From contig NZ_SJXM01000002.1 in assembly GCF_004336805.1 (NCBI RefSeq), positions 248,001 to 312,000 on the forward strand: a stretch of DNA of 64,000 bases. The letters are read 5' to 3'. A program made the translations under genes and the position numbers. The first letter of the stretch is position 1, and the number at the start of each line of letters is the position of its first letter. Below, one piece after another: positions 1 through 7,853 of the stretch. The notes under the pieces were generated by a model. It was not told where the DNA came from. It was given only the letters and a program-made list of their open reading frames with translations, and searched no databases. Source of the DNA: Aeromicrobium sp. IC_218 (GTDB lineage: Bacteria > Actinomycetota > Actinomycetes > Propionibacteriales > Nocardioidaceae).

Positions 1-2
1 TG

Positions 3-1865
3 GTCCAGCGCCAGTGGGAGCACATCACCACCACGGGCATCGCCACGACGTTCCGCTTCCGCGCGTTCCGCGACGACGGGGAGCTGATCTGGCTCGAGCA
101 GACGTCCACGAACCTCACCGACACCGCGATCGGCGGCGTCGTCACCACGCTGCGCGACGTCACCGACGAGATGGAGGCCGAGCGGGCGCTGGCCGAGAGC
201 GAGGCGCGGCACCGGATGATCGCCGACCTCGCCGACGAGGGCATCTGGGTCATCGCCCAGGACGGCCGGACGCTGTACGCGAACGCGCGGCTCGCCTCGC
301 TGGTGGGCTACTCCCTCGACCAGCTCTACGCCGCGCCGGTGTGGGACTACATGGACGAGGAGATCGCCCGGCTCACCCTCCCCCGGCTCACCGAGCGGGA
401 GGTGCGCGGCTCCGAGCGGTACGAGGTCGCCTACCGCCACCCCGACGGACGCGTGCGCCGCCTGCGCATCGCCGCCAGCCCCATGCGCAACGCCGACGGC
501 GAGGCCGAGGGATCGCTGGCGATGGTCTCCGACGTCACCGAGACGCGACGCATCGAGGGCGAGCTGTGGCACGCGGCGCTGCACGACGCGCTCACCGGTC
601 TGCCCAACCGCTCCATGCTCATGGAGCGGGTCGAGGAGGCCCTGGAGCAGCAGGCCGACGTCGCGCTGCTGTTCGTCGACCTCGACCTGTTCAAGGACGT
701 CAACGACGCCCGCGGCCACGGGGTCGGCGACCAGGTCCTGGTCGCCGTGGCCCACCGGCTGGCGGCGATCGCCGGGCCGCACGACACCGTGGCCCGGTTC
801 GGCGGCGACGAGTTCGTGGTGCTGCTCCGCGACGCCCACGAGTCCCACGCGCGCGCGGTGGCCAGCCGCGCGCTCGACTCGCTGCAGGAGCCGTTCGACG
901 TCGGCGACGTCCACATCGGCATCGGCGGCTCGATCGGCATCGCCCTGTCGCCCGCGGCCAGCGCGGACGACCTGCTCCGGTACGCCGACACCGCCATGTA
1001 CGCGGCCAAGGCGGCCGGGCGCGGACGCATCCAGGTCTTCGACGCCGAGCTCGAGCACCGCAGCCGCGAGCGGTACGTGCTGGGCGCCGACCTGAGGGCC
1101 GCCCTGCAGGACGGTGGGCTCCAGATGGCCTACCAGCCGGTCGTCGACCTGGCCGACGGGCGGGTCGTGGGCGTCGAGGCCCTCTCGCGCTGGGAACACC
1201 CCCAGCAGGGCCCCGTGCCCGCGCAGCGCTTCGTCGACCTGGCCGAGTCGCTCGGCCTGGCGCCCGACCTCGACCGGTGGGCGCTCGACCGCGCACTCGG
1301 CGACGTCGCCCGGATGCGCGAGCGCGGGGTGCTGCCCGAGGACGCCTACGTGGCGGTGAACCTGTCCGGTCGCAGCCTGGCCGACGAGACGCTCGACCGC
1401 TACATCATCGAGCGCACCGCGCACCACGGTCTCGACCCGCGCAAGGTCGTCCTGGAGCTCACCGAGAGCGCGATCATGGCCGACCCCGAGGTGGCGATCG
1501 GCCTGCTCGACCGGCTGCGCACGCACTGCTTCCCGGTCGCGGTGGACGACTTCGGCACCGGCTACAGCTCGTTGGCCTACCTGCGCGACCTGCCCGTCAC
1601 CATGCTGAAGATCGATCGCAGCTTCGTGTCCGGGGTGACCGACGACAAGCACTCGCTGGCCATCGTCGCGTCGGTGCTCCAGCTGGCCCGCACGCTCGAC
1701 CTCGCGCTGGTCGCCGAGGGGGTCGAGACCGAGGAGCACGCTCGCGTCCTGCGCCGGCACGGCTGCCGCCTCGCGCAGGGCTGGCTGTGGAGCAAGGCGG
1801 TCACCCCCGAGCAGGCCGAGCTGGAGGGCACGTTCACCCGCGTCCAGGGGCCCGGCAGCGCCTAG
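3..1865 (+). CDS. PAS-GGDEF-EAL cyclic-di-GMP signalling protein (5' partial)
   Basis: The reading frame is open from the first bases of the window, so the true start lies upstream. In order, the protein shows the end of one PAS/PAC module (to about nt 160), a second PAS domain (about nt 200-545), a GGDEF domain with an intact GGDEF signature at nt 801-815, and an EAL domain with the EAL motif at nt 1176-1184. The DDFGTGYSS loop, LKID and VAEGVE motifs are also present, so both diguanylate cyclase and phosphodiesterase sites look intact. Such proteins make and/or degrade cyclic-di-GMP; which activity dominates cannot be read from sequence. The first in-frame ATG inside the window (171) falls between the PAS modules and is unlikely to be the real start. 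The substrate sensed by the PAS domains is unknown. Confidence 0.93.
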   Translation, partial: VQRQWEHITTTGIATTFRFRAFRDDGELIWLEQTSTNLTDTAIGGVVTTLRDVTDEMEAERALAESEARHRMIADLADEGIWVIAQDGRTLYANARLASLVGYSLDQLYAAPVWDYMDEEIARLTLPRLTEREVRGSERYEVAYRHPDGRVRRLRIAASPMRNADGEAEGSLAMVSDVTETRRIEGELWHAALHDALTGLPNRSMLMERVEEALEQQADVALLFVDLDLFKDVNDARGHGVGDQVLVAVAHRLAAIAGPHDTVARFGGDEFVVLLRDAHESHARAVASRALDSLQEPFDVGDVHIGIGGSIGIALSPAASADDLLRYADTAMYAAKAAGRGRIQVFDAELEHRSRERYVLGADLRAALQDGGLQMAYQPVVDLADGRVVGVEALSRWEHPQQGPVPAQRFVDLAESLGLAPDLDRWALDRALGDVARMRERGVLPEDAYVAVNLSGRSLADETLDRYIIERTAHHGLDPRKVVLELTESAIMADPEVAIGLLDRLRTHCFPVAVDDFGTGYSSLAYLRDLPVTMLKIDRSFVSGVTDDKHSLAIVASVLQLARTLDLALVAEGVETEEHARVLRRHGCRLAQGWLWSKAVTPEQAELEGTFTRVQGPGSA

Positions 1866-1871
1866 CTCGGG

Positions 1872-1899
1872 TTGCGAGCCGGACCCGCGTGGCTACGTT
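1872..1899 (+). promoter_or_regulatory. dps promoter candidate
   Basis: TTGCGA (1872-1877), a 16-nt spacer and TACGTT (1894-1899) form a sigma-A-like promoter ending 6 nt before the dps ATG. The transcript would start at or next to the start codon, although GGAGG also lies in that gap. Confidence 0.5.
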
Positions 1900-1905
1900 G
1901 GAGGC

Positions 1906-2469
1906 ATGGCTACCGACACTCCCCAGTACACCGTCCCGGGTCTGACCACGGCCGAGGGCCAGAAGGTCGCCGGCATCCTCCAGGAGCGCCTCAACGCGCT
2001 CAACGACCTGCAGCTCACGCTCAAGCACGTCCACTGGAACGTGGTCGGCCCGCACTTCATCGCGGTCCACGAGATGATCGATCCGCACGTCGACGAGGTC
2101 CGTGCGATGGTCGACGAGACCGCCGAGCGCATCGCGACGCTGGGCGTCGCCCCCAAGGGCACGCCGAGCGCGATCGTCAACGGCCGCACGTGGGACGACT
2201 ACTCCCTCGGCCGCGGCACGACCAACGAGCACCTCGGTGCGCTGGACGAGGTCTACCAGGGCCTCATCGGCGACCACCGCAAGGCGCAGGAGGCCGTCTC
2301 GGAGATCGACCCGATGACCGAGGACCTCATCATCGCCCAGTCCCGCCAGCTGGAGCTGTTCCACTGGTTCGTCCGCGCCCATCTGGAGAACGCCGGCGGT
2401 CAGCTGTCGACCGCCGAGGCGGACGGCGAGACCGAGGCGGCCGTGGCCGCCAGCGAGGCTGCCGACTGA
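1906..2469 (+). CDS. dps: Dps-family ferritin-like DNA-protection protein
   Basis: A 187-residue member of the Dps/bacterioferritin-like family. Dps assembles into a hollow dodecamer that oxidises and stores iron and limits Fenton damage to DNA. The inter-subunit ferroxidase ligands are all present with canonical spacing: His43, His55, Asp59, Asp70 and Glu74, matching His51/His63/Asp67/Asp78/Glu82 of E. coli Dps. The C-terminal tail is Ala/Glu-rich rather than lysine-rich. ATG is preceded by GGAGGC and by TACGTT, so either a short leader or a leaderless transcript is possible. The gene is monocistronic and ends before a strong 19-bp hairpin. It has no functional link to the neighbouring c-di-GMP gene that I can see. 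Confidence 0.95.
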   Translation: MATDTPQYTVPGLTTAEGQKVAGILQERLNALNDLQLTLKHVHWNVVGPHFIAVHEMIDPHVDEVRAMVDETAERIATLGVAPKGTPSAIVNGRTWDDYSLGRGTTNEHLGALDEVYQGLIGDHRKAQEAVSEIDPMTEDLIIAQSRQLELFHWFVRAHLENAGGQLSTAEADGETEAAVAASEAAD

Positions 2470-2492
2470 GGCTTCTCCCCCGCACGCACGAC

Positions 2493-2530
2493 GACGGCGG
2501 CCGCTCCCCTCGAGGGGAGCGGCCGCCGTC
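2493..2530. terminator. Bidirectional terminator hairpin after dps
   Basis: A perfect 19+19 nt inverted repeat lies between the convergent dps and xylH-like genes. There is no T-tract, as is common for actinobacterial hairpin terminators. Confidence 0.75.
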
Positions 2531-2627
2531 GCGTGTGCCGGACCCGCGTCCGACACCGGGGGTGAAGCACGACGGCGGCCGCCCCCTCCCTCGGGTGGCG
2601 ACCACCGCCGTGGTCTGGGGGTCGCGG

Positions 2628-3854
2628 CTAGCCGCGACCGCTGCTGCGGCGCGCACGGCGCGACAGCGAGTCGATCGTGACCGCGAGCAGCAGGACGCCG
2701 CCGGTCACCATGTAGCGCACCTCGGCGTCGACGCCGATGAGGTTCAGGCCGCTCGTGATCGACTGGAGCACGAGCATGCCGAACAGCGCCGCGTACATCG
2801 AGCCGCGTCCACCGAACAGGCTGACGCCGCCGATGACCGCCGCGGCGATCGCCATGAGGTTGGTGTCGCCACCGCCGCTGGACTGCGCGACCGACTGCAG
2901 CCGGGCCGCGGCCAGCACGCCACCGAACGCCGCGAACATCGTGCACAGCGCGAAGACGGCCACGTAGACGCGGTCGACCCGGATGCCCGAGCGGCGCGAG
3001 GCCTCCTCGTTGCCGCCCACGGCGAACACGTGACGGCCGAAGCGGGTCTTGCGGATCACCTGGTCCATGAACACGATCACCAGGATCCACAGCAGCGGCA
3101 TGTAGCCGATGCCGCGGTCCAGGTTCAGGTAGTACGCGACGTACGCCAGGCCGGCGACCATGAGCGCGGCGCGGATGGCCACGCTCAGCACCGACGGCGC
3201 CGACAGGTTGGCCGCGCGACGCTTGCGGATGGTCAGGACACGGCCACCGAAGTAGGCCAGGCCGGCGAGCACCGCGAGCACGTACGACGCCAGCGGCGAC
3301 AGGAACTTGAAGTTCGCGAAGTCGATCAGCCACGAGTCACCGGGCAGGTTGACCGTGCCGTTGTCGCCGAGCACGACCAGCTGCAGGCCCAGGAAGGCCA
3401 GCAGTCCGGCGAGCGTGATGACGAAGCTCGGCACGCCGAACCGGGTGTACAGCAGGCCGTACACGACACCGATGGCCAGGCCGGCGAGCAGCGCGACGCC
3501 GATGGCCGGCAGCACCGACCAGTCGTGGTAGACGACCAGGACGGCCATGATCGCGCCGCTCATGCCGCTGACCGAGCCGACCGACAGGTCGATCTCGCCC
3601 AGCAGGAGCACCATGATGACGCCGACGGAGATCATGCCGATCGCCGACGACGACAGCAGCAGCTCCACCAGGTTGCGCGAGGACAGGAAGCGCTCGTTCT
3701 GGGAGTAGAAGACGACCCAGATGATGAGCAGGCCGACGATCACCGGCACCATGCCGAGGTCGCCGGACTTCATGCGGCGCACGAACCCCTCGAGCATGGC
3801 CTTGGGCGAGGAGTCCTCGACCAGACGCTCGTCGGTCTTGTCGGCGAAGCTCAT
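2628..3854 (-). CDS. xylH: Xylose-type sugar ABC transporter permease
   Basis: A 408-residue integral membrane protein of the RbsC/XylH (BPD_transp_2) permease family with about ten hydrophobic segments. The family loop with GEIDLSVG is present near residue 90, and AVGGNEEASRRSGI lies near residue 280. It would form the membrane channel for the sugar delivered by the XylF-like lipoprotein encoded upstream. The start overlaps the stop of the ATPase gene by 4 nt (ATGA), indicating translational coupling in a xylF-xylG-xylH order. Substrate assignment rests on the XylF-like binding protein rather than on this permease. A hairpin shared with dps lies downstream. Confidence 0.9.
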   Translation of the reverse strand: MSFADKTDERLVEDSSPKAMLEGFVRRMKSGDLGMVPVIVGLLIIWVVFYSQNERFLSSRNLVELLLSSSAIGMISVGVIMVLLLGEIDLSVGSVSGMSGAIMAVLVVYHDWSVLPAIGVALLAGLAIGVVYGLLYTRFGVPSFVITLAGLLAFLGLQLVVLGDNGTVNLPGDSWLIDFANFKFLSPLASYVLAVLAGLAYFGGRVLTIRKRRAANLSAPSVLSVAIRAALMVAGLAYVAYYLNLDRGIGYMPLLWILVIVFMDQVIRKTRFGRHVFAVGGNEEASRRSGIRVDRVYVAVFALCTMFAAFGGVLAAARLQSVAQSSGGGDTNLMAIAAAVIGGVSLFGGRGSMYAALFGMLVLQSITSGLNLIGVDAEVRYMVTGGVLLLAVTIDSLSRRARRSSGRG

Positions 3855-4642
3855 GCCTCGGCTCCCTTCGGGGCGGTGCGGCTCGCACGCTGCGAGACGG
3901 CGTTGTCGGAGGCGCCGGTGATGGCGGCCACCAGCTTGTCGGTGGTGACGTCGTCGATGCCGAACTCGGCACCGTTGCGGCCCAGGCGCAGGACGTAGAT
4001 GCGGTCGGCCACGGCCTGCACGTCGGCCATGTTGTGCGTGATGAGCACGACGCCGAGGCCGTTCTCGCGCAGGCGCTCGACCAGGTTGAGCACCTCGGCG
4101 GTCTGGGCGACGCCCAGCGCGGCGGTGGGCTCGTCGAGCATGACGACCTTGGGGTTGCCGACCAGGCTGCGGGCGATGGCGACGGTCTGGCGCTGACCGC
4201 CGGACAGGGACGCGATCGGGATGCGCACCGACGGGATCTTGGCCGACAGCTGGCGCAGCAGGGCCCAGCTGTTCTTCTCCATCTCGACCTCGTCGAGCGT
4301 GCCGGCGGACGTCAGCTCCTGGCCGAGGTACAGGTTCGCGACCACGTCGAGGTTGTCGGCCAGCGCGAGGTCCTGGAAGACCGTGGCGATGCCGAGCTGC
4401 TGGGCGGCCTTCGGGCCGGGGATCGAGACCGGCGAGCCGTCGAAGACGATCTCGCCCTCGTCGGGCTGGTAGACGCCCGACATGATCTTGACGAGGGTGG
4501 ACTTGCCGGCGCCGTTGTCGCCGACCAGGGCGACGACCTCACCGGGGCGGACGTCGAAGTCGACGTCCGCGAGCGCCTGGACGGCGCCGAAGCGCTTGCC
4601 GACGCCCTTGAGGGACAGCACGGGGGCTGAAGTGGTGGTCAT
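3851..4642 (-). CDS. xylG: Sugar ABC transporter ATP-binding protein (single-domain XylG type)
   Basis: A 263-residue ABC ATPase with Walker A GDNGAGKST (residues 41-49), signature LSGGQRQ (146-152) and Walker B VVMLDEPT (166-173). It energises sugar import together with the permease. E. coli XylG and RbsA are tandem-domain proteins of about 500 residues; this one has a single nucleotide-binding domain, as in the FrcA-like half-size ATPases, so it presumably works as a homodimer. It is coupled to xylH by a 4-nt overlap and separated from xylF by 85 nt that contain a large hairpin. This fits higher expression of the binding protein than of the membrane components. Confidence 0.9.
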   Translation of the reverse strand: MTTTSAPVLSLKGVGKRFGAVQALADVDFDVRPGEVVALVGDNGAGKSTLVKIMSGVYQPDEGEIVFDGSPVSIPGPKAAQQLGIATVFQDLALADNLDVVANLYLGQELTSAGTLDEVEMEKNSWALLRQLSAKIPSVRIPIASLSGGQRQTVAIARSLVGNPKVVMLDEPTAALGVAQTAEVLNLVERLRENGLGVVLITHNMADVQAVADRIYVLRLGRNGAEFGIDDVTTDKLVAAITGASDNAVSQRASRTAPKGAEA

Positions 4643-4679
4643 GCTGCAGACCTTCTGCTTGAGGGAGGGGACGTGCAGG

Positions 4680-4719
4680 CCTCGAGGGGGCGGCCCTGGA
4701 CAGGGCCACCCCCTCGAGG
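4680..4719 (-). terminator. Intra-operon hairpin between xylF and xylG
   Basis: Arms of 19 nt (4680-4698 and 4701-4719) pair with one wobble around a 2-nt loop. Placed directly after the binding-protein gene, it probably acts as a partial terminator or 3' stabiliser that lowers xylGH relative to xylF. Confidence 0.6.
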
Positions 4720-4727
4720 TCGTCGGG

Positions 4728-5789
4728 TCAGCTCAGGCCGGCCGCCGTGCACGCGTCCGCGTACTCGCCGGTGCAGATGTCCTGGGTGCTGTAGAACTCG
4801 TCGGCGACGACGGTGTCCTTGATGTTGTCGACGGTGACCGCGATCGGGTCGAGGATGTAGGACGGCACGCCACGGAAGTCCGTGGTGTCGCTGGCCTTCT
4901 TGCCGTTGACCAGGTTCACCGCGAGCTCGGCGGCCTTCTCGGCCTCGGCCTTGATCGGCTTGTAGACCGTCATGTACTGCTGACCGGCGACGATGCGCTG
5001 GATGGCCGCGAGCTCCGCGTCCTGGCCCACGATCGGGGGCATCTTGGTGACGCCGTTGCCACGCAGGGCGGCGAACACGCCGCCGGCCTGGCCGTCGTTG
5101 GCCGCGTACACGCCCGCCAGGTCGGCAGCGTCGATCTTGCTCAGCTGCGTGCTGGTGAACTCCTGGGCCTTCTCCGGGCTCCAGTCCGGGTTGTCGAACT
5201 CGGCGACGACGTTCAGGCCGCTGGCGTCGATGACGCTGTGCGCGCCCTTCTTGAAGTCGCCGGCGTTCGGGTCGGTCGGGGCGCCGTTGAGCATGAGGAT
5301 GTCGCCCTTGCCGCCGGTCGCCTTGACCAGGGCCTCGCCCTGGAGCTGGCCCACGCGCTCGTTGTTGAACGAGACGAAGTAGTTGGCGTTCGTGATGAGG
5401 CGGTCGTAGGCCACGACGGGGACGTCGCTGGACTCGGCCGACTTGACGATGCCCTCGGCGGCCTTGCCGTCGACGGCGCCGACGACGAGCACCGAGGCGC
5501 CGTCGGTCAGCGCGGACTGCGCCTGCTCCTGCTGCTTCGAGGCGTCCTGGTCGGCGTTGAGGTACTTGACGTCGCAGTCGTCGCAGAGGTCCTTGACCTT
5601 CGCCTCGAACAGCGGACGGTCGAACGCCTCGTAACGGGTCGTCTTGGTCTCGGGCAGCAGCAGGGCGATGGTCTTGCCCTTGTCGTCGCCGCCGTCGGAG
5701 CCCTCGTCGTTCGCACCGCACGCGGCGAGCGCCGCGAGCGAGGTGCTCGCTGCCACAGCCATGACGGCTGCGCGGGTGAGTCGGTTCAC
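4728..5789 (-). CDS. xylF: D-xylose-type substrate-binding lipoprotein
   Basis: A 353-residue periplasmic-binding-protein-like lipoprotein. The N-terminus has basic residues, a hydrophobic stretch and the lipobox LAAC, which predicts lipid anchoring outside the membrane. The body resembles E. coli XylF, for example YDRLI, SFNNERVGQLQ and GQDAELAAIQRIVAG, and the segment MTVYKPI is nearly identical to the XylF motif, so xylose is the best substrate guess. The GTG start at 5789 is chosen because GGAGG lies 5 nt upstream; the frame stays open much further but without binding-protein features. It heads the xylFGH operon and is divergent from a ROK repressor. No xylose isomerase or kinase gene is in the window. 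Confidence 0.88.
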   Translation of the reverse strand: MNRLTRAAVMAVAASTSLAALAACGANDEGSDGGDDKGKTIALLLPETKTTRYEAFDRPLFEAKVKDLCDDCDVKYLNADQDASKQQEQAQSALTDGASVLVVGAVDGKAAEGIVKSAESSDVPVVAYDRLITNANYFVSFNNERVGQLQGEALVKATGGKGDILMLNGAPTDPNAGDFKKGAHSVIDASGLNVVAEFDNPDWSPEKAQEFTSTQLSKIDAADLAGVYAANDGQAGGVFAALRGNGVTKMPPIVGQDAELAAIQRIVAGQQYMTVYKPIKAEAEKAAELAVNLVNGKKASDTTDFRGVPSYILDPIAVTVDNIKDTVVADEFYSTQDICTGEYADACTAAGLS

Positions 5790-5867
5790 GCGTTCCTCCA
5801 GGTCTTGGACGGCGGGGGTTGCCGTCACGGTCTGATCCACCTCGCGCGGGGCGAGACGTGAGCCAGT

Positions 5868-5894
5868 GTCATACGTCACATGCTTTGTCGTCAA
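5868..5894 (-). promoter_or_regulatory. xylF promoter candidate
   Basis: On the minus strand TTGACG (5889-5894) and TATGAC (5868-5873) are 15 nt apart. The -35 element overlaps the palindrome at 5884-5908. The short spacer lowers confidence. Confidence 0.35.
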
Positions 5895-5908
5895 CACGTG
5901 AAGACAAA
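5884..5908. promoter_or_regulatory. ROK-repressor operator candidate
   Basis: TTTGTCGTCA and TGAAGACAAA form a near-perfect 25-bp palindrome around 5 nt. The half-site TTGTCGTCAA recurs inverted as TTGACGACAA at 5951-5960, close to the ROK start. This layout suits a repressor controlling both the transporter and itself. Confidence 0.55.
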
Positions 5909-5987
5909 ACGAGAGACTAACGCTGGACGCGGCAGTCTTGCATTCGACACTTGACGACAACGAGTGGCTTGCCTCACAGTGACGCAC

Positions 5988-7142
5988 ATGTCGTCCCCAG
6001 GCACCGCCGCTTCCCTGCGCGCCGCGAACCAGGTGCGTGTCGTGCGCGCCCTGCGGCAGCACCAGGAGCTCAGCCAGGCCGACATCGCCCGCGACACCGG
6101 GCTCGCCCCCGCGACGGTCTCCAGCATCGTGAAGGACCTGGTCGCGGCGGGCCTGCTGACCACCACGGGAGGCGCCGGACGACGTGGCGCGACGGTCGCC
6201 ATCTCCCGCCGGGCCGGCCTGGTCGGCGGCGTCGACTTCGGCCACTCGCACGTGCAGGTGAGCCTGGGCGACCTCGGCGGACGCGTGCTGGTGACGGCGC
6301 AGGAGCCGCTCGACAACGACCACGCGCACGAGGACGGACTCGCCCTCGCGCACCGCATGCTCGACCGGCTCCTGGCCGCCGAGAGCGACGCCGGCGACCT
6401 GCACGCGGTCGGCATCGGCCTCCCCGCTCCCCTGGGCGCCGACGGCGTCATCGACTCCGGCTCGATCCTGCCCGGCTGGATCGGGGTCCACGCCGCCGAC
6501 GCCGCCGAGAAGGAGTTCGGCGTCCCGACCCGGGCCGACAACGACGCCAACCTCGGCGCCCTGGCCGAGCACGCCGTCGGCGCCGGACGCGGCACGTCCT
6601 CCATGGCCTACCTGAAGCTCTCGTCCGGCGTGGGCTGCGGCCTGATCCTGGACGGCCGGGTCTACCGCGGCGGCATCGGCACGGCCGGCGAGCTCGGCCA
6701 CATGACGATGGACGAGACCGGACCGCTGTGCCGGTGCGGCAGCCGCGGTTGCCTGGAGGCGTACGTCGGCGGCACCGCGCTGACCGCGCAGTTCGCCCCC
6801 ATCCGCGCCCAGCTCTCAGTCCGTGAGTTCGTCGCCCTGGCCAACAACGGCGACACCGGCGCCCAGCGACTCATCGAGGACGCCGGCCGCTACCTCGGAC
6901 GCGCGGCCGCGGCGCTGGCGAACGTCCTGGGTCCGGAGCTGCTGGTGATCGGCGGCGACCTGTCCGACGCGGGCGCGCCGCTCATCGACGGCGTCCGCGA
7001 CGGGCTGCGCCGCCACGCCCTCGCCCCGGTCGCCGCCCAGGTACGGGTCGAGCGGGCCGCCCTGGGCGCCCGCTCGTCGTCGATCGGCAGCGTGCTCTAC
7101 GCGCTCGAGGGCCTCTCCCTCACCGGCCCGGCCCGCGTCTGA
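5988..7142 (+). CDS. ROK-family transcriptional repressor (XylR-like)
   Basis: A 384-residue ROK-family regulator. Residues about 12-58 form a winged helix-turn-helix (LSQADIARDTGLAPATVSSIV), followed by the sugar-kinase-like ROK fold with the DFGHSH phosphate-loop region. The zinc motif CRCGSRGC lies near residues 247-254. Proteins of this type bind a sugar or sugar phosphate and release operators near transport genes. Its divergent position beside the xylose-type transporter makes control of xylFGH the simplest reading. ATG at 5988 is preferred over an in-frame GTG at 5964 because the conserved N-terminus starts here, although neither has a clear Shine-Dalgarno. A strong bidirectional terminator follows. 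Confidence 0.88.
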   Translation: MSSPGTAASLRAANQVRVVRALRQHQELSQADIARDTGLAPATVSSIVKDLVAAGLLTTTGGAGRRGATVAISRRAGLVGGVDFGHSHVQVSLGDLGGRVLVTAQEPLDNDHAHEDGLALAHRMLDRLLAAESDAGDLHAVGIGLPAPLGADGVIDSGSILPGWIGVHAADAAEKEFGVPTRADNDANLGALAEHAVGAGRGTSSMAYLKLSSGVGCGLILDGRVYRGGIGTAGELGHMTMDETGPLCRCGSRGCLEAYVGGTALTAQFAPIRAQLSVREFVALANNGDTGAQRLIEDAGRYLGRAAAALANVLGPELLVIGGDLSDAGAPLIDGVRDGLRRHALAPVAAQVRVERAALGARSSSIGSVLYALEGLSLTGPARV

Positions 7143-7150
7143 ACGCAGAA

Positions 7151-7187
7151 GGGGCCCCGTGCCGCCTTCCCAGCAGCACGGGGCCCC
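7151..7187. terminator. Bidirectional terminator between ROK gene and LysM gene
   Basis: Perfect 12-nt arms (7151-7162 and 7176-7187) enclose a 13-nt loop. It sits between two convergent genes. Confidence 0.75.
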
Positions 7188-7198
7188 GCTCGTCGGAC

Positions 7199-7543
7199 CT
7201 ACTCGGAGTAGACCGGGACGGCCAGCTTGTGGCCGATCTGCAGGCCGGAGGCCGACTCGAGCGCGTTGAGCTTCATGATCTGGTCGACGGTCTCGCGCTG
7301 GTCGCCGCCCGGGTTGGCGGCGCCGGCGATCTGCCACAGGGTCTCGCCCGGCTGGACGGTGACCTCGGTCGTCTGGACCGCCGCGCCGGCGTCGGACGTG
7401 GCCGCGGTCGTCGAGCCCATCGCGACGGCCAGGGCGAACATCGCCGCGAGCGCGGCCGCGAACAGCACGAGCTTGCCGCGGGTGGTGAGCCGGACGGGAG
7501 CGTGCGTGCGGGCGACCGGGGCGTGCAGGGAGATGGTGCTCAT
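7199..7543 (-). CDS. LysM-domain membrane protein, probable SOS cell-division inhibitor (ChiZ/YneA-like)
   Basis: A 114-residue protein with one membrane segment (about residues 23-43) and a C-terminal LysM peptidoglycan-binding domain (about 61-112, QPGETLWQIAG). It is transcribed away from lexA, exactly where Mycobacterium has Rv2719c/ChiZ and Bacillus has yneA, both DNA-damage-induced division inhibitors. The upstream region carries three LexA-box-like palindromes, which supports SOS control. The start at 7543 has GGAGG 5 nt upstream; the frame continues further but without coding character. Function as a division inhibitor is inferred from family, locus and operators. Cell-wall hydrolase activity, reported for ChiZ, cannot be judged here because sequence outside LysM is short. 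Confidence 0.82.
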   Translation of the reverse strand: MSTISLHAPVARTHAPVRLTTRGKLVLFAAALAAMFALAVAMGSTTAATSDAGAAVQTTEVTVQPGETLWQIAGAANPGGDQRETVDQIMKLNALESASGLQIGHKLAVPVYSE

Positions 7544-7629
7544 GAGTGCCTCCGAGGGGGAAGTGAGACGGTGTCGGTTGTCTTGGTGCGTCCGACCGGA
7601 CGCCGGAGCGTACGGGATGTCATTCGGGT

Positions 7630-7645
7630 GCGAACAGGCGTTCGA
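7630..7645. promoter_or_regulatory. LexA (SOS) box A
   Basis: GCGAACAGGCGTTCGA keeps CGAAC-N4-GTTCG, the actinobacterial SOS-box core. It abuts box B and lies about 90 nt upstream of the LysM gene start. Confidence 0.8.
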
Positions 7646-7661
7646 TCGAACACATGTTTGA
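7646..7661. promoter_or_regulatory. LexA (SOS) box B
   Basis: TCGAACACATGTTTGA differs from the TCGAAC-N4-GTTCGA consensus at one position and directly follows box A. Confidence 0.75.
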
Positions 7662-7696
7662 CAATACAGACGCCCACCGACAAGCACCAGCCCGAA

Positions 7697-7712
7697 TCGA
7701 ACATCTTTTCGA
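7697..7712. promoter_or_regulatory. LexA (SOS) box C, weaker
   Basis: TCGAACATCTTTTCGA has an intact left half and one change in the right half. It lies mid-way between the two divergent genes. Confidence 0.55.
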
Positions 7713-7805
7713 TTTTTCTTGCCGGTGGTCTCGGTCACACCCGAAAAACGCCGGAACGCCAGGAGTTCCCGTCCCGGGCTCCACGCCGACACGCGGCGCG
7801 CCGTG

Positions 7806-7821
7806 TCGAACATATGTTTGA
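7806..7821. promoter_or_regulatory. LexA (SOS) box D at the lexA promoter
   Basis: TCGAACATATGTTTGA overlaps the proposed lexA -35 hexamer TTGATC (7818-7823), so bound LexA would block its own promoter. Confidence 0.85.
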
Positions 7822-7846
7822 TCTGACCTGTTCGAACGCGCTACCG
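7818..7846 (+). promoter_or_regulatory. lexA promoter
   Basis: TTGATC (7818-7823), a 17-nt spacer and TACCGT (7841-7846) end 7 nt before the lexA ATG. The mRNA is probably leaderless, and no Shine-Dalgarno is visible. Confidence 0.65.
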
Positions 7847-7853
7847 TCGGTCC

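Noticed and set aside
1872-3998. A 708-codon plus-strand frame over dps and the xylH-like permease
   Set aside because: It crosses the 19-bp terminator and lies in the wrong frame for dps; no family similarity.
5964-5987. GTG at 5964 as start of the ROK regulator
   Set aside because: It adds eight residues not expected for the family and lies only 3 nt after the inverted half-site; ATG at 5988 fits better, although no ribosome-binding site supports either.
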